A DNA stretch of 64,000 bases from JAHRAW01 sp965226545 (GCA_965226545.1 OZ245364.1:1984001-2048000), one strand, 5' to 3'; counted from the stretch's first letter, positions 25,077-34,561 are shown. The notes: generated from the letters alone by a model not told the origin. Numbers and translations are program-made.

Positions 25077-26357
25077 TCACCCGCCCCATTCGGCAAACAC
25101 CGCTTCAGCCGCGGCGATGGTTTGTTGCAACTCTTCATCGCCGTGGGCGGCGGACAGGAACGCGGCTTCGAAGGGTGACGGGGCGAAATGTACGCCGCGT
25201 TTTAACATTGCGTGAAAAAATCGTTTGAACTGTTCGGTGTCGCAGGCGCAGGCTTCGGCGAATGATGTCACTTGCGGCGACTCGGTGAAAAATAAACCGA
25301 ACATTGCGCCGACATAATTGGCGCGCAAGGCAACGCCGTGTTGCGCGGCGGCTTGGCAAAGTCCGTCGGCGAGGGCGCGGGTGTTGGCGGTAAGTTGTTC
25401 ATAAAAATTTTGCGATTCGGTGGCGCGCAATGTCGCCATGCCGGCGGTCAATGCGATGGGATTGCCGGATAAAGTGCCGGCTTGATAGACGCCGCCTTGC
25501 GGGGCAAGGTGCGCCATCAATTCGCGGCTGGCGCCGAATGCGCCGATGGGCAACCCGCCGCCGATGATTTTGCCGAGCACGGTGATGTCGCCGCGCACGC
25601 CGTACAACCCTTGCGCGCCTTGTGCGCCGACGCGAAAGCCGCTCATCACTTCATCCATAATCAACAGCGCGCCGGCTTGGTTGCACAAGGTGCGCAACGC
25701 GCGCAAAAAATCCGCCGTCGGCAAAATGCAGTTCATGTTGCCGGCGACCGGTTCGACGATGACCGCGGCGATTTGTTCGCCGCATTCGGCAAACACCGTC
25801 GCGACTTCATCGGCGTCGTTAAACGTGCAGGTTAAGGTGTGTTGCGCGCTCGCCGCCGGCACGCCTTTGGAAGTCGGCACGCCAAAGGTCAACGCGCCCG
25901 AGCCGGCTTTGACCAACAGCGCATCGGCGTGACCGTGATAGCAGCCTTCGAACTTGATGATTTTGTCGCGCCCGGTCGCGCCGCGCGCCAGACGAATCGC
26001 GCTCATCGCCGCTTCGGTGCCGGAGTTAACCATGCGCACTTGTTCAAGCCACGGCAATCGCGCGCACAACAACTCGGCCATCTCGGTTTCCAACACGGTC
26101 GGCGCGCCGAAACTTAACCCGCGCGGCAAGGCGCGCGTCACCGCATCGAGTACGCGACGGTCGGCGTGCCCCAAAATCATCGCGCCCCACGAACCGATGT
26201 AATCGATGTAACGCGCGCCGTCCTCGTCAAACAAATGCGCACCGTGCGCGCGCTGAATAAACGGCGGCACCCCGCCGACCGATTGAAACGCGCGCACCGG
26301 CGAATTAACGCCGCCGGGGATAACGCGCTTGGCTTGCGCAAACCGCGCTTCGCTCAT
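25077..26357 (-). CDS. hemL: Glutamate-1-semialdehyde 2,1-aminomutase
   Basis: A 426-residue PLP enzyme that makes 5-aminolevulinate for heme synthesis. MSEARFAQAKRVIPGGVNSP is a typical HemL start; YIDYIGSWGAMILGHA, GRDKIIKFEGCYHGHAD, LLIMDEVMSGFR (PLP Asp) and VLGKIIGGGLPIGAFG (PLP Lys) follow. ATG 26357 is chosen because the open frame upstream of it is translated repeat DNA and gives the normal family length without it. It is co-directional with the nuclease gene upstream. Confidence 0.95.
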   Translation of the reverse strand: MSEARFAQAKRVIPGGVNSPVRAFQSVGGVPPFIQRAHGAHLFDEDGARYIDYIGSWGAMILGHADRRVLDAVTRALPRGLSFGAPTVLETEMAELLCARLPWLEQVRMVNSGTEAAMSAIRLARGATGRDKIIKFEGCYHGHADALLVKAGSGALTFGVPTSKGVPAASAQHTLTCTFNDADEVATVFAECGEQIAAVIVEPVAGNMNCILPTADFLRALRTLCNQAGALLIMDEVMSGFRVGAQGAQGLYGVRGDITVLGKIIGGGLPIGAFGASRELMAHLAPQGGVYQAGTLSGNPIALTAGMATLRATESQNFYEQLTANTRALADGLCQAAAQHGVALRANYVGAMFGLFFTESPQVTSFAEACACDTEQFKRFFHAMLKRGVHFAPSPFEAAFLSAAHGDEELQQTIAAAEAVFAEWGG

Positions 26358-26389
26358 TGCACTTTGCGCGCGGCGCGGTTGGTGGTGTG

Positions 26390-26760
26390 ATTTAACTTGT
26401 GACTCGATGCGTAACTGAACGCGCGATTCATTGTGTGACTTGATGCGTGACTTGACGCGTGACTCGACACTTGAAGTGACACTTGACTTGGTGCGTGACT
26501 CAATGTGCGAATTAAGTGACAGTTCATTGTGCGAATCGATGCACAACCGAACGCGCGATTCATTGTGTGACTTGATGCGTAACTTGACGCGTGACTTGAC
26601 ACTTGACTCGGTGCGCGACTCAACGCGCGAATTAAGTGACAGTTCATTGTGCGAATCGATGCACGACTCAATGTTCGATTCATTGCGCAACTTGCTGGAT
26701 GAATCGACTTATGATTCGAAGTGCGACTCGATGCGCAACTCGATGCACAACGCACCACAT
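26390..26760. repeat. Imperfect tandem duplication of a roughly 130-base repeat unit upstream of hemL
   Basis: Two imperfect copies of about 130 bases start near 26417 and 26550. Each begins AACGCGCGATTCATTGTG and ends near TCATTGTGCGAATCGATG. Within the copies, words like GTGACTTGACGC recur. Both strands stay open in one frame, which produces long spurious reading frames. It occupies the whole hemL-nuclease gap; no promoter was identified in it. Confidence 0.75.
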
Positions 26761-26775
26761 CACTCAACCCGCACT

Positions 26776-27591
26776 TCACTCCGCCACCTGCATCATCGAC
26801 GGATGGCGCACATACATTCGTTGCGAAGTGCGTTTGCCTTTTTTGTTGTAGTTGGCATGAATGCGTCCTTGGGCGACGATGCGTCGGCCGATTAAGGATT
26901 GCGGTTCGCGCTCGCCCCAAAACTGCGTCCAACGCACGCGCGGCACGCCGATTTTGAATCGTTTGCCGAAATGAAAATACAGATATTTGCGCGTCTCGCT
27001 GACGGACGTTATCTCGCCGCCGACTCGTCCGGGGCCGATGCGCAACGATAAATTGTCGTTGGCAGTTTGCGCGGCAAACTCAGGCGCGTCCCAGATGCCG
27101 CGCCGCGCGCGCATCGCTTCGTCTTGTGCGCGCAGATATTCATTTAATCGCGCGATGTTCGGCGGATAGGCATACGCCATCGCCAACCCGCGCCGCAATA
27201 ATTCGAGTTGCACATCGGCGCCGTCGGTCAACTCGACATACGCCAGCCGACGTTCGTAGCGGTCATACGGGTCGCGGTCGATGACCAACACGACATCGCG
27301 TCCGTCGACCAATTCAGTCAACGCCCTTTTGGCTTCGAGATAAAACGGTTGGGCGCGCACCGCCGGGCGATTTTTGCGTTTGCGCAATCCGCCTTCGGGC
27401 GTATCGATGCCAATCAAACGCACGTTCTCGCCGTTCGCCAATTCCAATGTATCGCCGTCCAACACGCGCACCACATTGTGTTGCGCCGGCGCATCAACGG
27501 CGAACGCCAGCGCAAGCGCAAATAAAAGCGCAAGCGTCGGCGCAAGTGCGCGCGGCGATGCGCGGCGCGATGAATTGAATCGGCGCGACAC
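26776..27591 (-). CDS. Exported staphylococcal-nuclease-like (thermonuclease family) protein
   Basis: A 271-residue protein with a signal-peptide-like N-terminus (LALLFALALAFAVDAPAQ) followed by an SNase domain: VVRVLDGDTLEL, VRLIGIDTPEG, DPYDRYERRLAYVEL and GLAMAYAYPP, which include the Asp, Arg and Glu positions of the family. The last 80 residues form an extra OB-like region (VGGEITSVSETRKYLYFHFG). A periplasmic or secreted Ca2+-dependent nuclease is likely. It lies 5 bases after rpmE on the same strand, so it may be in the rho-rpmE transcript. Confidence 0.82.
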   Translation of the reverse strand: MSRRFNSSRRASPRALAPTLALLFALALAFAVDAPAQHNVVRVLDGDTLELANGENVRLIGIDTPEGGLRKRKNRPAVRAQPFYLEAKRALTELVDGRDVVLVIDRDPYDRYERRLAYVELTDGADVQLELLRRGLAMAYAYPPNIARLNEYLRAQDEAMRARRGIWDAPEFAAQTANDNLSLRIGPGRVGGEITSVSETRKYLYFHFGKRFKIGVPRVRWTQFWGEREPQSLIGRRIVAQGRIHANYNKKGKRTSQRMYVRHPSMMQVAE

Positions 27592-27596
27592 TTGGT

Positions 27597-27800
27597 TTAC
27601 TTGCGGCCGTAGCGCGCCTTAAATTTGCCGACGCGTCCGGCGGTGTCGACGATTTTTTGTTTGCCGGTGTAAAACGGATGACACGCCGAGCAAATCTCAA
27701 CGGTCAAATCCTCGCCGAGCGTGGATTTGGTTTGGAACGAATTGCCGCACGCACAAACCACGTTGATGTCGGCGTAATCGGGGTGGATGCCGGGTTTCAT
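27597..27800 (-). CDS. rpmE: 50S ribosomal protein L31
   Basis: A 67-residue L31 of the zinc-binding (C+) type: Cys residues occur in VVCACGNSF and in VEICSACHPFYTGKQK, the latter the family signature. MKPGIHPDY is the standard start. AGAGGA lies just upstream as a ribosome-binding site. It sits 29 bases downstream of rho. Confidence 0.97.
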   Translation of the reverse strand: MKPGIHPDYADINVVCACGNSFQTKSTLGEDLTVEICSACHPFYTGKQKIVDTAGRVGKFKARYGRK

Positions 27801-27829
27801 AAGGGAGTCCTCTGGGAAAGTTTCAGCGG

Positions 27830-29092
27830 TTAACGATTCATTGATTTGATGAATTCGGCGTTGGATTTGGTCGCCTTGAGTTTGTCGATTAAAAACTCAA
27901 TCGATTCCAAATCATCCATCGGATGCAGGAATTTGCGCAACAGCCAAATTTTTTGCAGTTCCGCCGGCTCGGTCAACAATTCTTCGCGGCGCGTGCCGGA
28001 GCGATTGATGTTGATGGCCGGATAAACGCGCTTCTCGGCGATGCGGCGGTCGAGATGAATCTCGAGGTTGCCGGTGCCTTTAAATTCTTCGTAGATGACG
28101 TCGTCCATTTTCGAGCCGGTGTCAATCAACGCCGTCGCCAGAATGGTTAGACTGCCGCCCTCTTCGATGTTGCGCGCCGCGCCGAAGAATCGTTTTGGAC
28201 GCTGCAATGCATTGGCGTCGACGCCGCCGGTCAGCACCTTGCCGGAGGCCGGGGCGACGGTGTTATAGGCGCGCGCCAAACGGGTAATCGAATCGAGCAA
28301 AATCACCGCGTCTTTTTTATGCTCGACCAGCCGCTTGGCTTTTTCAATCACCATCTCGGCGACTTGCACATGGCGGGTGGCCGGTTCATCGAAGGTCGAT
28401 GAGATGACTTCGCCGCGCACCGTGCGCACCATCTCGGTAACTTCCTCGGGGCGTTCGTCAATCAACAACACCATCAACACCACCTCGGGATTGGACGCGA
28501 CAATCGATTGCGCGATTTGCTGCAGCATTACCGTCTTGCCGGTCTTCGGCGCCGACACAATCAAGCCGCGCTGCCCCTTGCCAATCGGCGCAACCAAATC
28601 AATCACCCGCCCGGTGAGCGATTCGGTCGAGCCGTTTTCGCGTTCGAGCAACAGGCGTTCATCGGGATGAAGCGGGGTTAAGTTTTCAAACAGGATTTTG
28701 CGGCGCGCATCTTCGGGGGTTTGCGAATTGATTTGTTCAACCTTGAGCAATGCAAAATACCGCTCCGAATCCTTTGGCGGGCGAATCAATCCGGTGACCG
28801 TGTCGCCGGTGCGCAATCCAAAGCGGCGGATTTGGCTGGACGACATATAGATGTCGTCGGGCCCGGCAAGATACGAGGATTTCGCCGAGCGCAAAAAGCC
28901 GTAGCCGTCGGGCAGAATCTCAACGACGCCTTCGCCGGTGATGTTCTCGCCCTGACGCGCCAACGCCTTGAGAATTGCAAAAATTTGATCCTGCTTGCGC
29001 AGGCGAGTGATGTTGTCCAACTGCAGCGTACGCGCCGCCTCGACCAACTCGGTCGGTGATTTGGATTTAAGTTCGGTTAAACTGATGGTCAT
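27830..29092 (-). CDS. rho: Transcription termination factor Rho
   Basis: A 420-residue hexameric RNA helicase. The N-terminal domain (MTISLTELKSKSPTELVE), the RNA-binding cold-shock-like fold (GVVEILPDGYGFLRS), Walker A GLIVSAPKTGKTVM, Walker B DAVILLDSITRLARAYN and the Q/R-loop region (PASGKVLTGGVDANALQRPK) are all present. Length equals that of gammaproteobacterial Rho. It follows trxA on the same strand with a long leader, as in E. coli. Confidence 0.98.
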   Translation of the reverse strand: MTISLTELKSKSPTELVEAARTLQLDNITRLRKQDQIFAILKALARQGENITGEGVVEILPDGYGFLRSAKSSYLAGPDDIYMSSSQIRRFGLRTGDTVTGLIRPPKDSERYFALLKVEQINSQTPEDARRKILFENLTPLHPDERLLLERENGSTESLTGRVIDLVAPIGKGQRGLIVSAPKTGKTVMLQQIAQSIVASNPEVVLMVLLIDERPEEVTEMVRTVRGEVISSTFDEPATRHVQVAEMVIEKAKRLVEHKKDAVILLDSITRLARAYNTVAPASGKVLTGGVDANALQRPKRFFGAARNIEEGGSLTILATALIDTGSKMDDVIYEEFKGTGNLEIHLDRRIAEKRVYPAININRSGTRREELLTEPAELQKIWLLRKFLHPMDDLESIEFLIDKLKATKSNAEFIKSMNR

Positions 29093-29421
29093 AACAACGT
29101 GTCCTTAACGAAGGGGAAGGGGAAAGCCAACGCCAACCGCGCACGGCGCGGGCGATGCGTTGACGGATGGATGAAAAATTCGGGGAGGTGTCGATTAAAA
29201 TTTGGTGTGTCGATTAAGGCGGCGGTGAAAAACGCCCAACGCCGATGGATTTGATGATTGTATTATGAACTGCATTAAGAATTGCATTATGAATTTTATG
29301 CGGATTGCATCGAGGCGTTCATCGCGAATTGCATCCAATAAATTTATTCGCCAAACGCAATTTCGATTTGGGCGCACATTCGATTGCGACGCAATCGGCG
29401 CATTCGGTTCGGTGCGGCAAA

Positions 29422-29450
29422 ATTATGGCATAATACAACGGTGTTGACAA
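29422..29450 (-). promoter_or_regulatory. Rho promoter with long leader
   Basis: On the minus strand TTGTCA (29445-29450) and CATAAT (29422-29427) are 17 bases apart, a good sigma70 match. Transcription would start near 29415, leaving a leader of about 320 bases before rho. Rho leaders are autoregulated in enterobacteria; here the leader has short repeats (GTGTCGATTAA twice) but no obvious attenuator. Confidence 0.55.
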
Positions 29451-29478
29451 CGATTGCGCCTGCACTTATCAGGATGAA

Positions 29479-29820
29479 CTATCCGGATGATTTCTCCAGA
29501 TGCGATTCGATAAAACTCGCCAATTGCGATTTGGAAACCGCGCCGACTTTGGTGTCCTCGACCTTGCCGTTTTTAAACAGCATCAGCGTCGGGATGCCGC
29601 GAATGCCGTATTTCGGCGGCGTCAGCGGATTTTCTTCGATGTCGAGTTTAACAATTTTGATGCGCCCGGCGTATTGCGCGGCGAGTTCATCGAGTATCGG
29701 CGCAATCATTTTGCAAGGCGCGCACCATTCGGCCCAGTAATCAATCAACACCGGACCGTCGGCATTAAGCACTTCGGCTTCAAACGATGCATCGCTTATA
29801 TGTGTGATGTTGGAAGACAT
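29479..29820 (-). CDS. trxA: Thioredoxin with WCAPC active site
   Basis: A 113-residue thioredoxin. The active site reads YWAEWCAPCKMIAP, Ala replacing the usual Gly in WCGPC; the cis-Pro loop GIRGIPTLMLFKNG is intact. ATG 29820 (MSSNITHIS) is chosen because longer in-frame starts add unrelated sequence and the length then matches TrxA. It is divergent from rhlB and upstream of rho, the classic gammaproteobacterial arrangement. Confidence 0.95.
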   Translation of the reverse strand: MSSNITHISDASFEAEVLNADGPVLIDYWAEWCAPCKMIAPILDELAAQYAGRIKIVKLDIEENPLTPPKYGIRGIPTLMLFKNGKVEDTKVGAVSKSQLASFIESHLEKSSG

Positions 29821-30184
29821 AATGGTTGATGTCAAGTTTAACGGGTTAAAGTTAAAAGTTAAGGTTAAATTAAAGTGTAACGTTTTAAAGTGTGACGTTC
29901 GAAAGTGAATCAATTGCAACGTAAACGGTGTCGGCAACTGCAGTATTAATCGCCCGTCCGTTTCGAGATGCGCTTCGAGATGCGCTTCGCCACAATCTTT
30001 CGACACAATTTCCGCCGCGTCGATATTGCACAATCGTTATTGGTCAAGCGGCGCCCATTATCGCATAAATATGCATTAATCTTCATCAAGTTTTATCAAT
30101 CTTCACGACAATCTACCGCCTATCTTCGCGCCTATCTTAAGCGCGCATGCCTCATTTCTTGCATCATTTTTTTGGAACTCAACC
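29821..30184. other. Divergent trxA-rhlB intergenic region with short repeats
   Basis: No gene is evident. Near trxA, words such as GTTAAAGTTAAAAGTTAAGG and AAAGTGTAACGTT repeat; near 29965, TTCGAGATGCGC occurs twice in tandem. Promoters for both flanking genes must lie here, but no strong boxes were found. Confidence 0.4.
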
Positions 30185-31828
30185 ATGACTCAAAAACACC
30201 TCACCGAGCAAAAATTCACCGACTTCAACCTCGCCGATGCGCTGCAGCACGGCTTGCGCGATTTGGGCTTTGCGTATTGTACGCCGATTCAGGCGGCGTG
30301 TTTGCCGGCGGCGCTGGACGGCAAGGATGTCGCCGGACAGGCGCAAACCGGCACCGGCAAAACCGCGGCGTTTTTGCTCGCCTGCTGCCAGCATCTGCTG
30401 ACCCAACCGCCGCCGCCCGGACGCACGCCGCAACAGCCGCGCGCGCTGATTTTGGCGCCGACGCGCGAATTGGCGATACAGATTTATCGCGACGCCGAAG
30501 CCTTGGCGCGCCACACCGACATCTCGCTTGGGCTGGTGTATGGCGGCACCGGCTACGACCAACAAAAGGAAATGCTCGCCAAAGGCGCCGACATTTTAAT
30601 CGGCACGCCGGGGCGGCTGATTGATTTTTTTCGTCAAGGGCTGTACGACTTAAAATTGGCGCAAGTGGCGGTGCTCGATGAAGCCGACCGAATGTTTGAT
30701 TTGGGGTTTATTCGCGACATCCGATTTTTGTTGCGGCGCATGCCGCCGGCGCAACAGCGGCTCAATCTGCTGTTCTCGGCGACCTTGTCGTTTAAGGTGA
30801 TGGAACTCGCCTATGAACACATGAACAACCCGTCCGAAATTAAAATCGAAACCGACACGGTGGTCGTCGACCAAGTCAACGAATGCAGTTATTACCCGGC
30901 CGAGGACGAAAAACTGCCGTTGCTCATCAATCTGCTTAAACAAGACGGACACGGTCGCGTGCTGGTGTTTGTCAACACCCGGTATCGCGCCGAACAAGTC
31001 GCCGACACGTTAACCATCAACGGCGTCGGCAACGGCGCGTTGTCCGGCGATGTGCCGCAACAAAAACGCGAGCGATTGTTGGAGGCGTTTAAGCGCGGCG
31101 AATGCGAAGTGCTGGTCGCCACCGACGTCGCCGCGCGCGGGCTGCACATCCCCGCGGTCAGTCATGTATACAACTTCGATCTGCCGCAGGACGCCGCCGA
31201 TTACATCCACCGCATCGGCCGCACCGCGCGCGCCGGCGCAAGCGGCGAGGCGGTCAGTTTTGTTTGCGAAAAATACGCCTATTCGATTATGGAAATCGAA
31301 CAACACATCGGTCACCCATTGCCGCGCAAACCGATTGACGCCGAGTTGTTGCAGCCCATCGAATCCGCCAACGCCCGCCCGCGCCGCCGCCCGCTGCGCC
31401 GCGAATCGCGCGCGCCGAATCAATCGTCGAGTCGGGCGTCGAGTAATGGCGGAAGTAACGCACCGAGTCGTGTGTCGAGCAACGCATCAAGCAACGAATC
31501 GAGTACTCCGCCAAGCCGTCCGTCAACTGCACCTGATGCGCCGCAACCGATTGCCGCGCGCGCGCAGGCGGAAGATGCACAATCCAATTCGCCGACTTCG
31601 CCGTTAAATTCACCGTCGAATGCGTCGTCAAATGCACCGTCGAATTCACCGTCGCCGGACGCAATCTCGGATTCGGACTCGGCGTCGGATGCAATGCCAA
31701 CCGACAATATGCCGGATGCACCTTCACCTTCACCGCCGCCATCGCCCGCACCCAAGCGCAACATCGAGGTGCAAGTGACGCGCGAAAAATTCAGCGAACG
31801 ATTCGGCGAAGTGCCGGCGATTGGTTAA
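30185..31828 (+). CDS. rhlB: RhlB-like DEAD-box RNA helicase with low-complexity tail
   Basis: A 547-residue helicase whose core (1-400) has the Q motif region FAYCTPIQAACLP, motif I AQTGTGKT, DEAD as VLDEADRMFD, SAT as LLFSATLS, and motif VI YIHRIGRTARAG. The start MTQKHLTEQKFTDFNL is typical of RhlB, which works with the RNA degradosome. Residues about 400-530 are a Ser/Asn/Pro-rich disordered tail full of repeated SSNASSN-type words, then a conserved-looking basic end NIEVQVTREKF. The tail is encoded by degenerate repeat words like those elsewhere in the window. Confidence 0.93.
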   Translation: MTQKHLTEQKFTDFNLADALQHGLRDLGFAYCTPIQAACLPAALDGKDVAGQAQTGTGKTAAFLLACCQHLLTQPPPPGRTPQQPRALILAPTRELAIQIYRDAEALARHTDISLGLVYGGTGYDQQKEMLAKGADILIGTPGRLIDFFRQGLYDLKLAQVAVLDEADRMFDLGFIRDIRFLLRRMPPAQQRLNLLFSATLSFKVMELAYEHMNNPSEIKIETDTVVVDQVNECSYYPAEDEKLPLLINLLKQDGHGRVLVFVNTRYRAEQVADTLTINGVGNGALSGDVPQQKRERLLEAFKRGECEVLVATDVAARGLHIPAVSHVYNFDLPQDAADYIHRIGRTARAGASGEAVSFVCEKYAYSIMEIEQHIGHPLPRKPIDAELLQPIESANARPRRRPLRRESRAPNQSSSRASSNGGSNAPSRVSSNASSNESSTPPSRPSTAPDAPQPIAARAQAEDAQSNSPTSPLNSPSNASSNAPSNSPSPDAISDSDSASDAMPTDNMPDAPSPSPPPSPAPKRNIEVQVTREKFSERFGEVPAIG

Positions 31829-32004
31829 GGCAAGTCGCGCCAATCCGTCGCACCAATACAAAGGCACTGCGGCGCAAGACGGCGGAGGTTGTGCGGCGGG
31901 GAAACGGTGAGCAGCGAAGTGAACTTGTAACCAATCCAACCGACAAACAACATAATTACAACGCAAACCATAACGCGACAATAACGCGCGCATAAAAATC
32001 AAAA

Positions 32005-32955
32005 CTAAAACTGTTGCTGCGCGCCGATTTTAATTTCGGTGGAATCGGCGTCATCCAAGCCGCCGTCAAAATCCTTGCCAACCACTTCGACGCTGATTAA
32101 CGCGCTTGGCCAAACGCTCCAAGTGTAGCCGAGGTTAATGGTATCGACCGATTCCAATTCGCCGGCGGCGCGCGCGGTCGTCGATTGATAACGACCCAAG
32201 CGCAAATGCACATCGGCGCGGTCGCTCAATGAATAATTTAATCGCGGCATGATGCTAATCGATTGACGCGCATCGACTTCGCCGTCGGCCGACACGGCGA
32301 TGTCGTTGCCGAAACGGTTGAGGATTAAACTGTCGATGCCGTCGCCCAAAGTCACGCTCAATGCGGTAAACAAATCGCCAAACCGCCAGCCGCCCTCGAC
32401 ATTGACGCCCCAGCCAAGCGTGCGTTCGCGCAATTCGACATCGCCATGCATGCCATCGACCGCCAGTTCGCGCCCCAACGCCGAGAGTTTGTATTCGCCG
32501 CCGTCATCGGCTTGCCCGCCGCGCCACGACAAAATTAAACTCGGCGAATCATCGGTCAGTTTGCGCAACGATTCAATCTCGGCGGTGGCGGCGTCGCGGT
32601 CGGTGTCGCGCGCCTGTTCAATCGCAATCGATAAACCGTTGCGCGCCCAGGTGAGTTGCGCCGGCGCGCGGTCATCGAACAACGGCGAAATCGCATCGAC
32701 ATCGGCGCGTCCATCGGCGCGTCGATTGTCGCCATCGAATAAATCAAAACGCGCCGCCGCATCGCCGCCGCCGCGCACATCGCCCCATGGGTCGAACGCC
32801 GACAACTCATCGGCGGGCGCGCGCAATACCGCCGCGCACGACAACACCGCCGCGCCCAACGCAAGCGCACGCACCAGCGGCGCGACTTGACATCGGCGCG
32901 GCAAACGCGAATGGAATCGTAAATGAAATCGCGGATGGAATTGGCGGGCGGTCAT
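32005..32955 (-). CDS. Probable outer-membrane beta-barrel protein
   Basis: A 316-residue protein of no recognised family. From ATG 32955 it has an Arg/His-rich start, the hydrophobic stretch ALALGAAVLSCAAVL, then a mature part starting near DELSAFDPWGDV. The C-terminal half alternates polar and hydrophobic residues with aromatic ends (LGWGVNVEGGWRFGDLF, INLGYTWSVWPSALISVEV) and finishes in Phe (GAQQQF), as outer-membrane barrels do. The open frame continues upstream through a minisatellite to a TTG at 33225; that extension is a translated repeat and was left out. It follows serS on the same strand. Confidence 0.6.
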   Translation of the reverse strand: MTARQFHPRFHLRFHSRLPRRCQVAPLVRALALGAAVLSCAAVLRAPADELSAFDPWGDVRGGGDAAARFDLFDGDNRRADGRADVDAISPLFDDRAPAQLTWARNGLSIAIEQARDTDRDAATAEIESLRKLTDDSPSLILSWRGGQADDGGEYKLSALGRELAVDGMHGDVELRERTLGWGVNVEGGWRFGDLFTALSVTLGDGIDSLILNRFGNDIAVSADGEVDARQSISIMPRLNYSLSDRADVHLRLGRYQSTTARAAGELESVDTINLGYTWSVWPSALISVEVVGKDFDGGLDDADSTEIKIGAQQQF

Positions 32956-33069
32956 TGCGATGTTAATACCATAAACCGCGCACGATGTCGACAATCGACG
33001 CGCGCGATGATGGTTTGTGACGACGGTGGCGGCGGTGATTGAAACAATGATTGCGACGGCGATTGTGGC

Positions 33070-33213
33070 GACGGTGGCGATTGCATTGTTAACGACGACT
33101 GCGACGACGGTGGCGATTGCATTGTTAACGATGACTGCGGCGACGGTGGCGACTGCATTGTTAACGATGACTGCGGCGACGGTGGCGACTGCATTGTTAA
33201 CGATGACTGCGAC
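33070..33213. repeat. 36-base minisatellite, four copies
   Basis: Units at 33070-33105, 33106-33141, 33142-33177 and 33178-33213 each begin GACGGTGGCGAYTGCATTG and contain GTTAACGA; they differ at only a few positions. It occupies the gap between serS and the outer-membrane gene. The unit length is a multiple of three, so the frame stays open through it. Confidence 0.95.
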
Positions 33214-33259
33214 GACGGTTGACAAGTTGCCGGTTATTTCTGCCAGTTACTTCCGCCGG

Positions 33260-34546
33260 TTACTTCACCCCAATATGCGCGCAACCCCCCATGTAATCGC
33301 GCAACACTTGCGGCACATCGATGCCGCCGTCGGCGGTTTGGTAATTTTCCATCACCGCCACCAACGCCCGCCCAACCGCAACGCCCGAACCGTTTAAGGT
33401 GTGCACCGGCTCAGGTTTGCCGGTCTGCGGATTGCGCCAACGCGCCTTCATCCGCCGCGCTTGAAACGCTTCGCAATTGCTGCAGGAGGATATCTCGCGA
33501 TACCGCTGTTGACTCGGCAACCACACTTCGAGGTCGTAAGTTTTCGCCGCGCCAAATCCCATGTCGCCGGTGCATAGCGTCATCACTCGATACGGCAACT
33601 CGAGTTTCTGCAGCACCGTCTCGGCGTGTTGGGTCAGCCGCTCGAGCGTTTCATACGAATCCTTTGGTGCGACGACATGCACCAACTCGACTTTTTCGAA
33701 TTGATGTTGGCGAATCATGCCGCGCGTGTCCTTGCCGTATGAACCGGCTTCGCGGCGAAAGCATAAAGTGTGCGCGACTTTTGCCATCGGCAATTCATCG
33801 GCGTCCAACAGCCGCCCGGCGACCAAGTTGGTCAGCGGCACTTCGGCCGTCGGCGTTAAATAATACGGCGGCTTCCCCGAAGTGGCGAATTGGTCGTCGG
33901 CGAATTTCGGCAATTGCCCGGTGCCGTACAACGCCTGCGGATTAACCAACACCGGCACGTTGGTTTCTTCATAGCCGTGTTGGTTGATGTGCAAATCCAA
34001 CATGAACTGCGCCAAGGCGCGATGCAGACGCGCCAACGCGCCATGCAGCACAACAAATCGCGCGCCGGCCAATTGCGCCGCGACTTCATAATCGCTCATC
34101 TTAAGTTTCTCGCCCAAGGCGACATGGTCGGCCGGCGCGAAATCAAATTCACGCGGCGCACCCCACTTGCGCGTTTCGACATTGGCGTTTTCATCGGCGC
34201 CGACCGGCACGCTTGCATCGGGCAAGTTCGGCAGTTCGCCGAGCGTATCGAACAATTGCGTCTGCACTTCGGCGAGTTGGTCGTGCGCGGCTTTCAATCG
34301 CTCGCCGAGCGTTTGCGTCGAATCGAGAAGTTGTTGCACGCGCGCATCGTCACCAACGGCTTTGGCTTCGCCGATTTGTTTGGAGACGCGATTGCGTTCG
34401 GCTTGCAAAGATTCGGTTTGCGCCTGCGCTTCGCGCCGTTGTTGTTCGAGCGATTCGATGCCGGCGACATCGAGAACAACGCCGCGGGTTTTAAGCGCCT
34501 TGGCGACTTGGTTAATGTCACGGCGTAACAGTTGCGGGTCGAGCAT
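33260..34546 (-). CDS. serS: Seryl-tRNA synthetase
   Basis: A 428-residue class II aminoacyl-tRNA synthetase. The N-terminal tRNA-binding coiled coil starts MLDPQLLRRDINQVAKAL; class II motif 2 appears as CFRREAGSYGKDTRGMIRQ and motif 3 near the end as TLNGSGVAVGRALVAVME. EISSCSNCEAFQARR is also diagnostic. Length is standard. It lies 15 bases after lolA on the same strand; rarA, often between them in enterobacteria, is missing. Confidence 0.97.
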   Translation of the reverse strand: MLDPQLLRRDINQVAKALKTRGVVLDVAGIESLEQQRREAQAQTESLQAERNRVSKQIGEAKAVGDDARVQQLLDSTQTLGERLKAAHDQLAEVQTQLFDTLGELPNLPDASVPVGADENANVETRKWGAPREFDFAPADHVALGEKLKMSDYEVAAQLAGARFVVLHGALARLHRALAQFMLDLHINQHGYEETNVPVLVNPQALYGTGQLPKFADDQFATSGKPPYYLTPTAEVPLTNLVAGRLLDADELPMAKVAHTLCFRREAGSYGKDTRGMIRQHQFEKVELVHVVAPKDSYETLERLTQHAETVLQKLELPYRVMTLCTGDMGFGAAKTYDLEVWLPSQQRYREISSCSNCEAFQARRMKARWRNPQTGKPEPVHTLNGSGVAVGRALVAVMENYQTADGGIDVPQVLRDYMGGCAHIGVK

Positions 34547-34561
34547 TTATTCCCCCGCCGA

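Noticed and set aside
26358..26690. N-terminal extension of HemL rich in Ser/Glu/Arg
   Set aside because: It translates tandem repeat DNA, begins at TTG, and the standard HemL start MSEARF lies at 26357.
26431..26895. A 154-codon plus-strand frame of CDLMRDLTRD-like repeats
   Set aside because: Both strands of the repeat block are open by composition; no start signal or homology.
29093..29478. tRNA or small RNA gene in the rho leader
   Set aside because: No cloverleaf or conserved T-loop was found; only short repeats and the rho promoter are supported.
32956..33225. N-terminal extension of the outer-membrane protein made of VIVNNA repeats
   Set aside because: It is the translated minisatellite, begins at TTG, and would bury the signal peptide.
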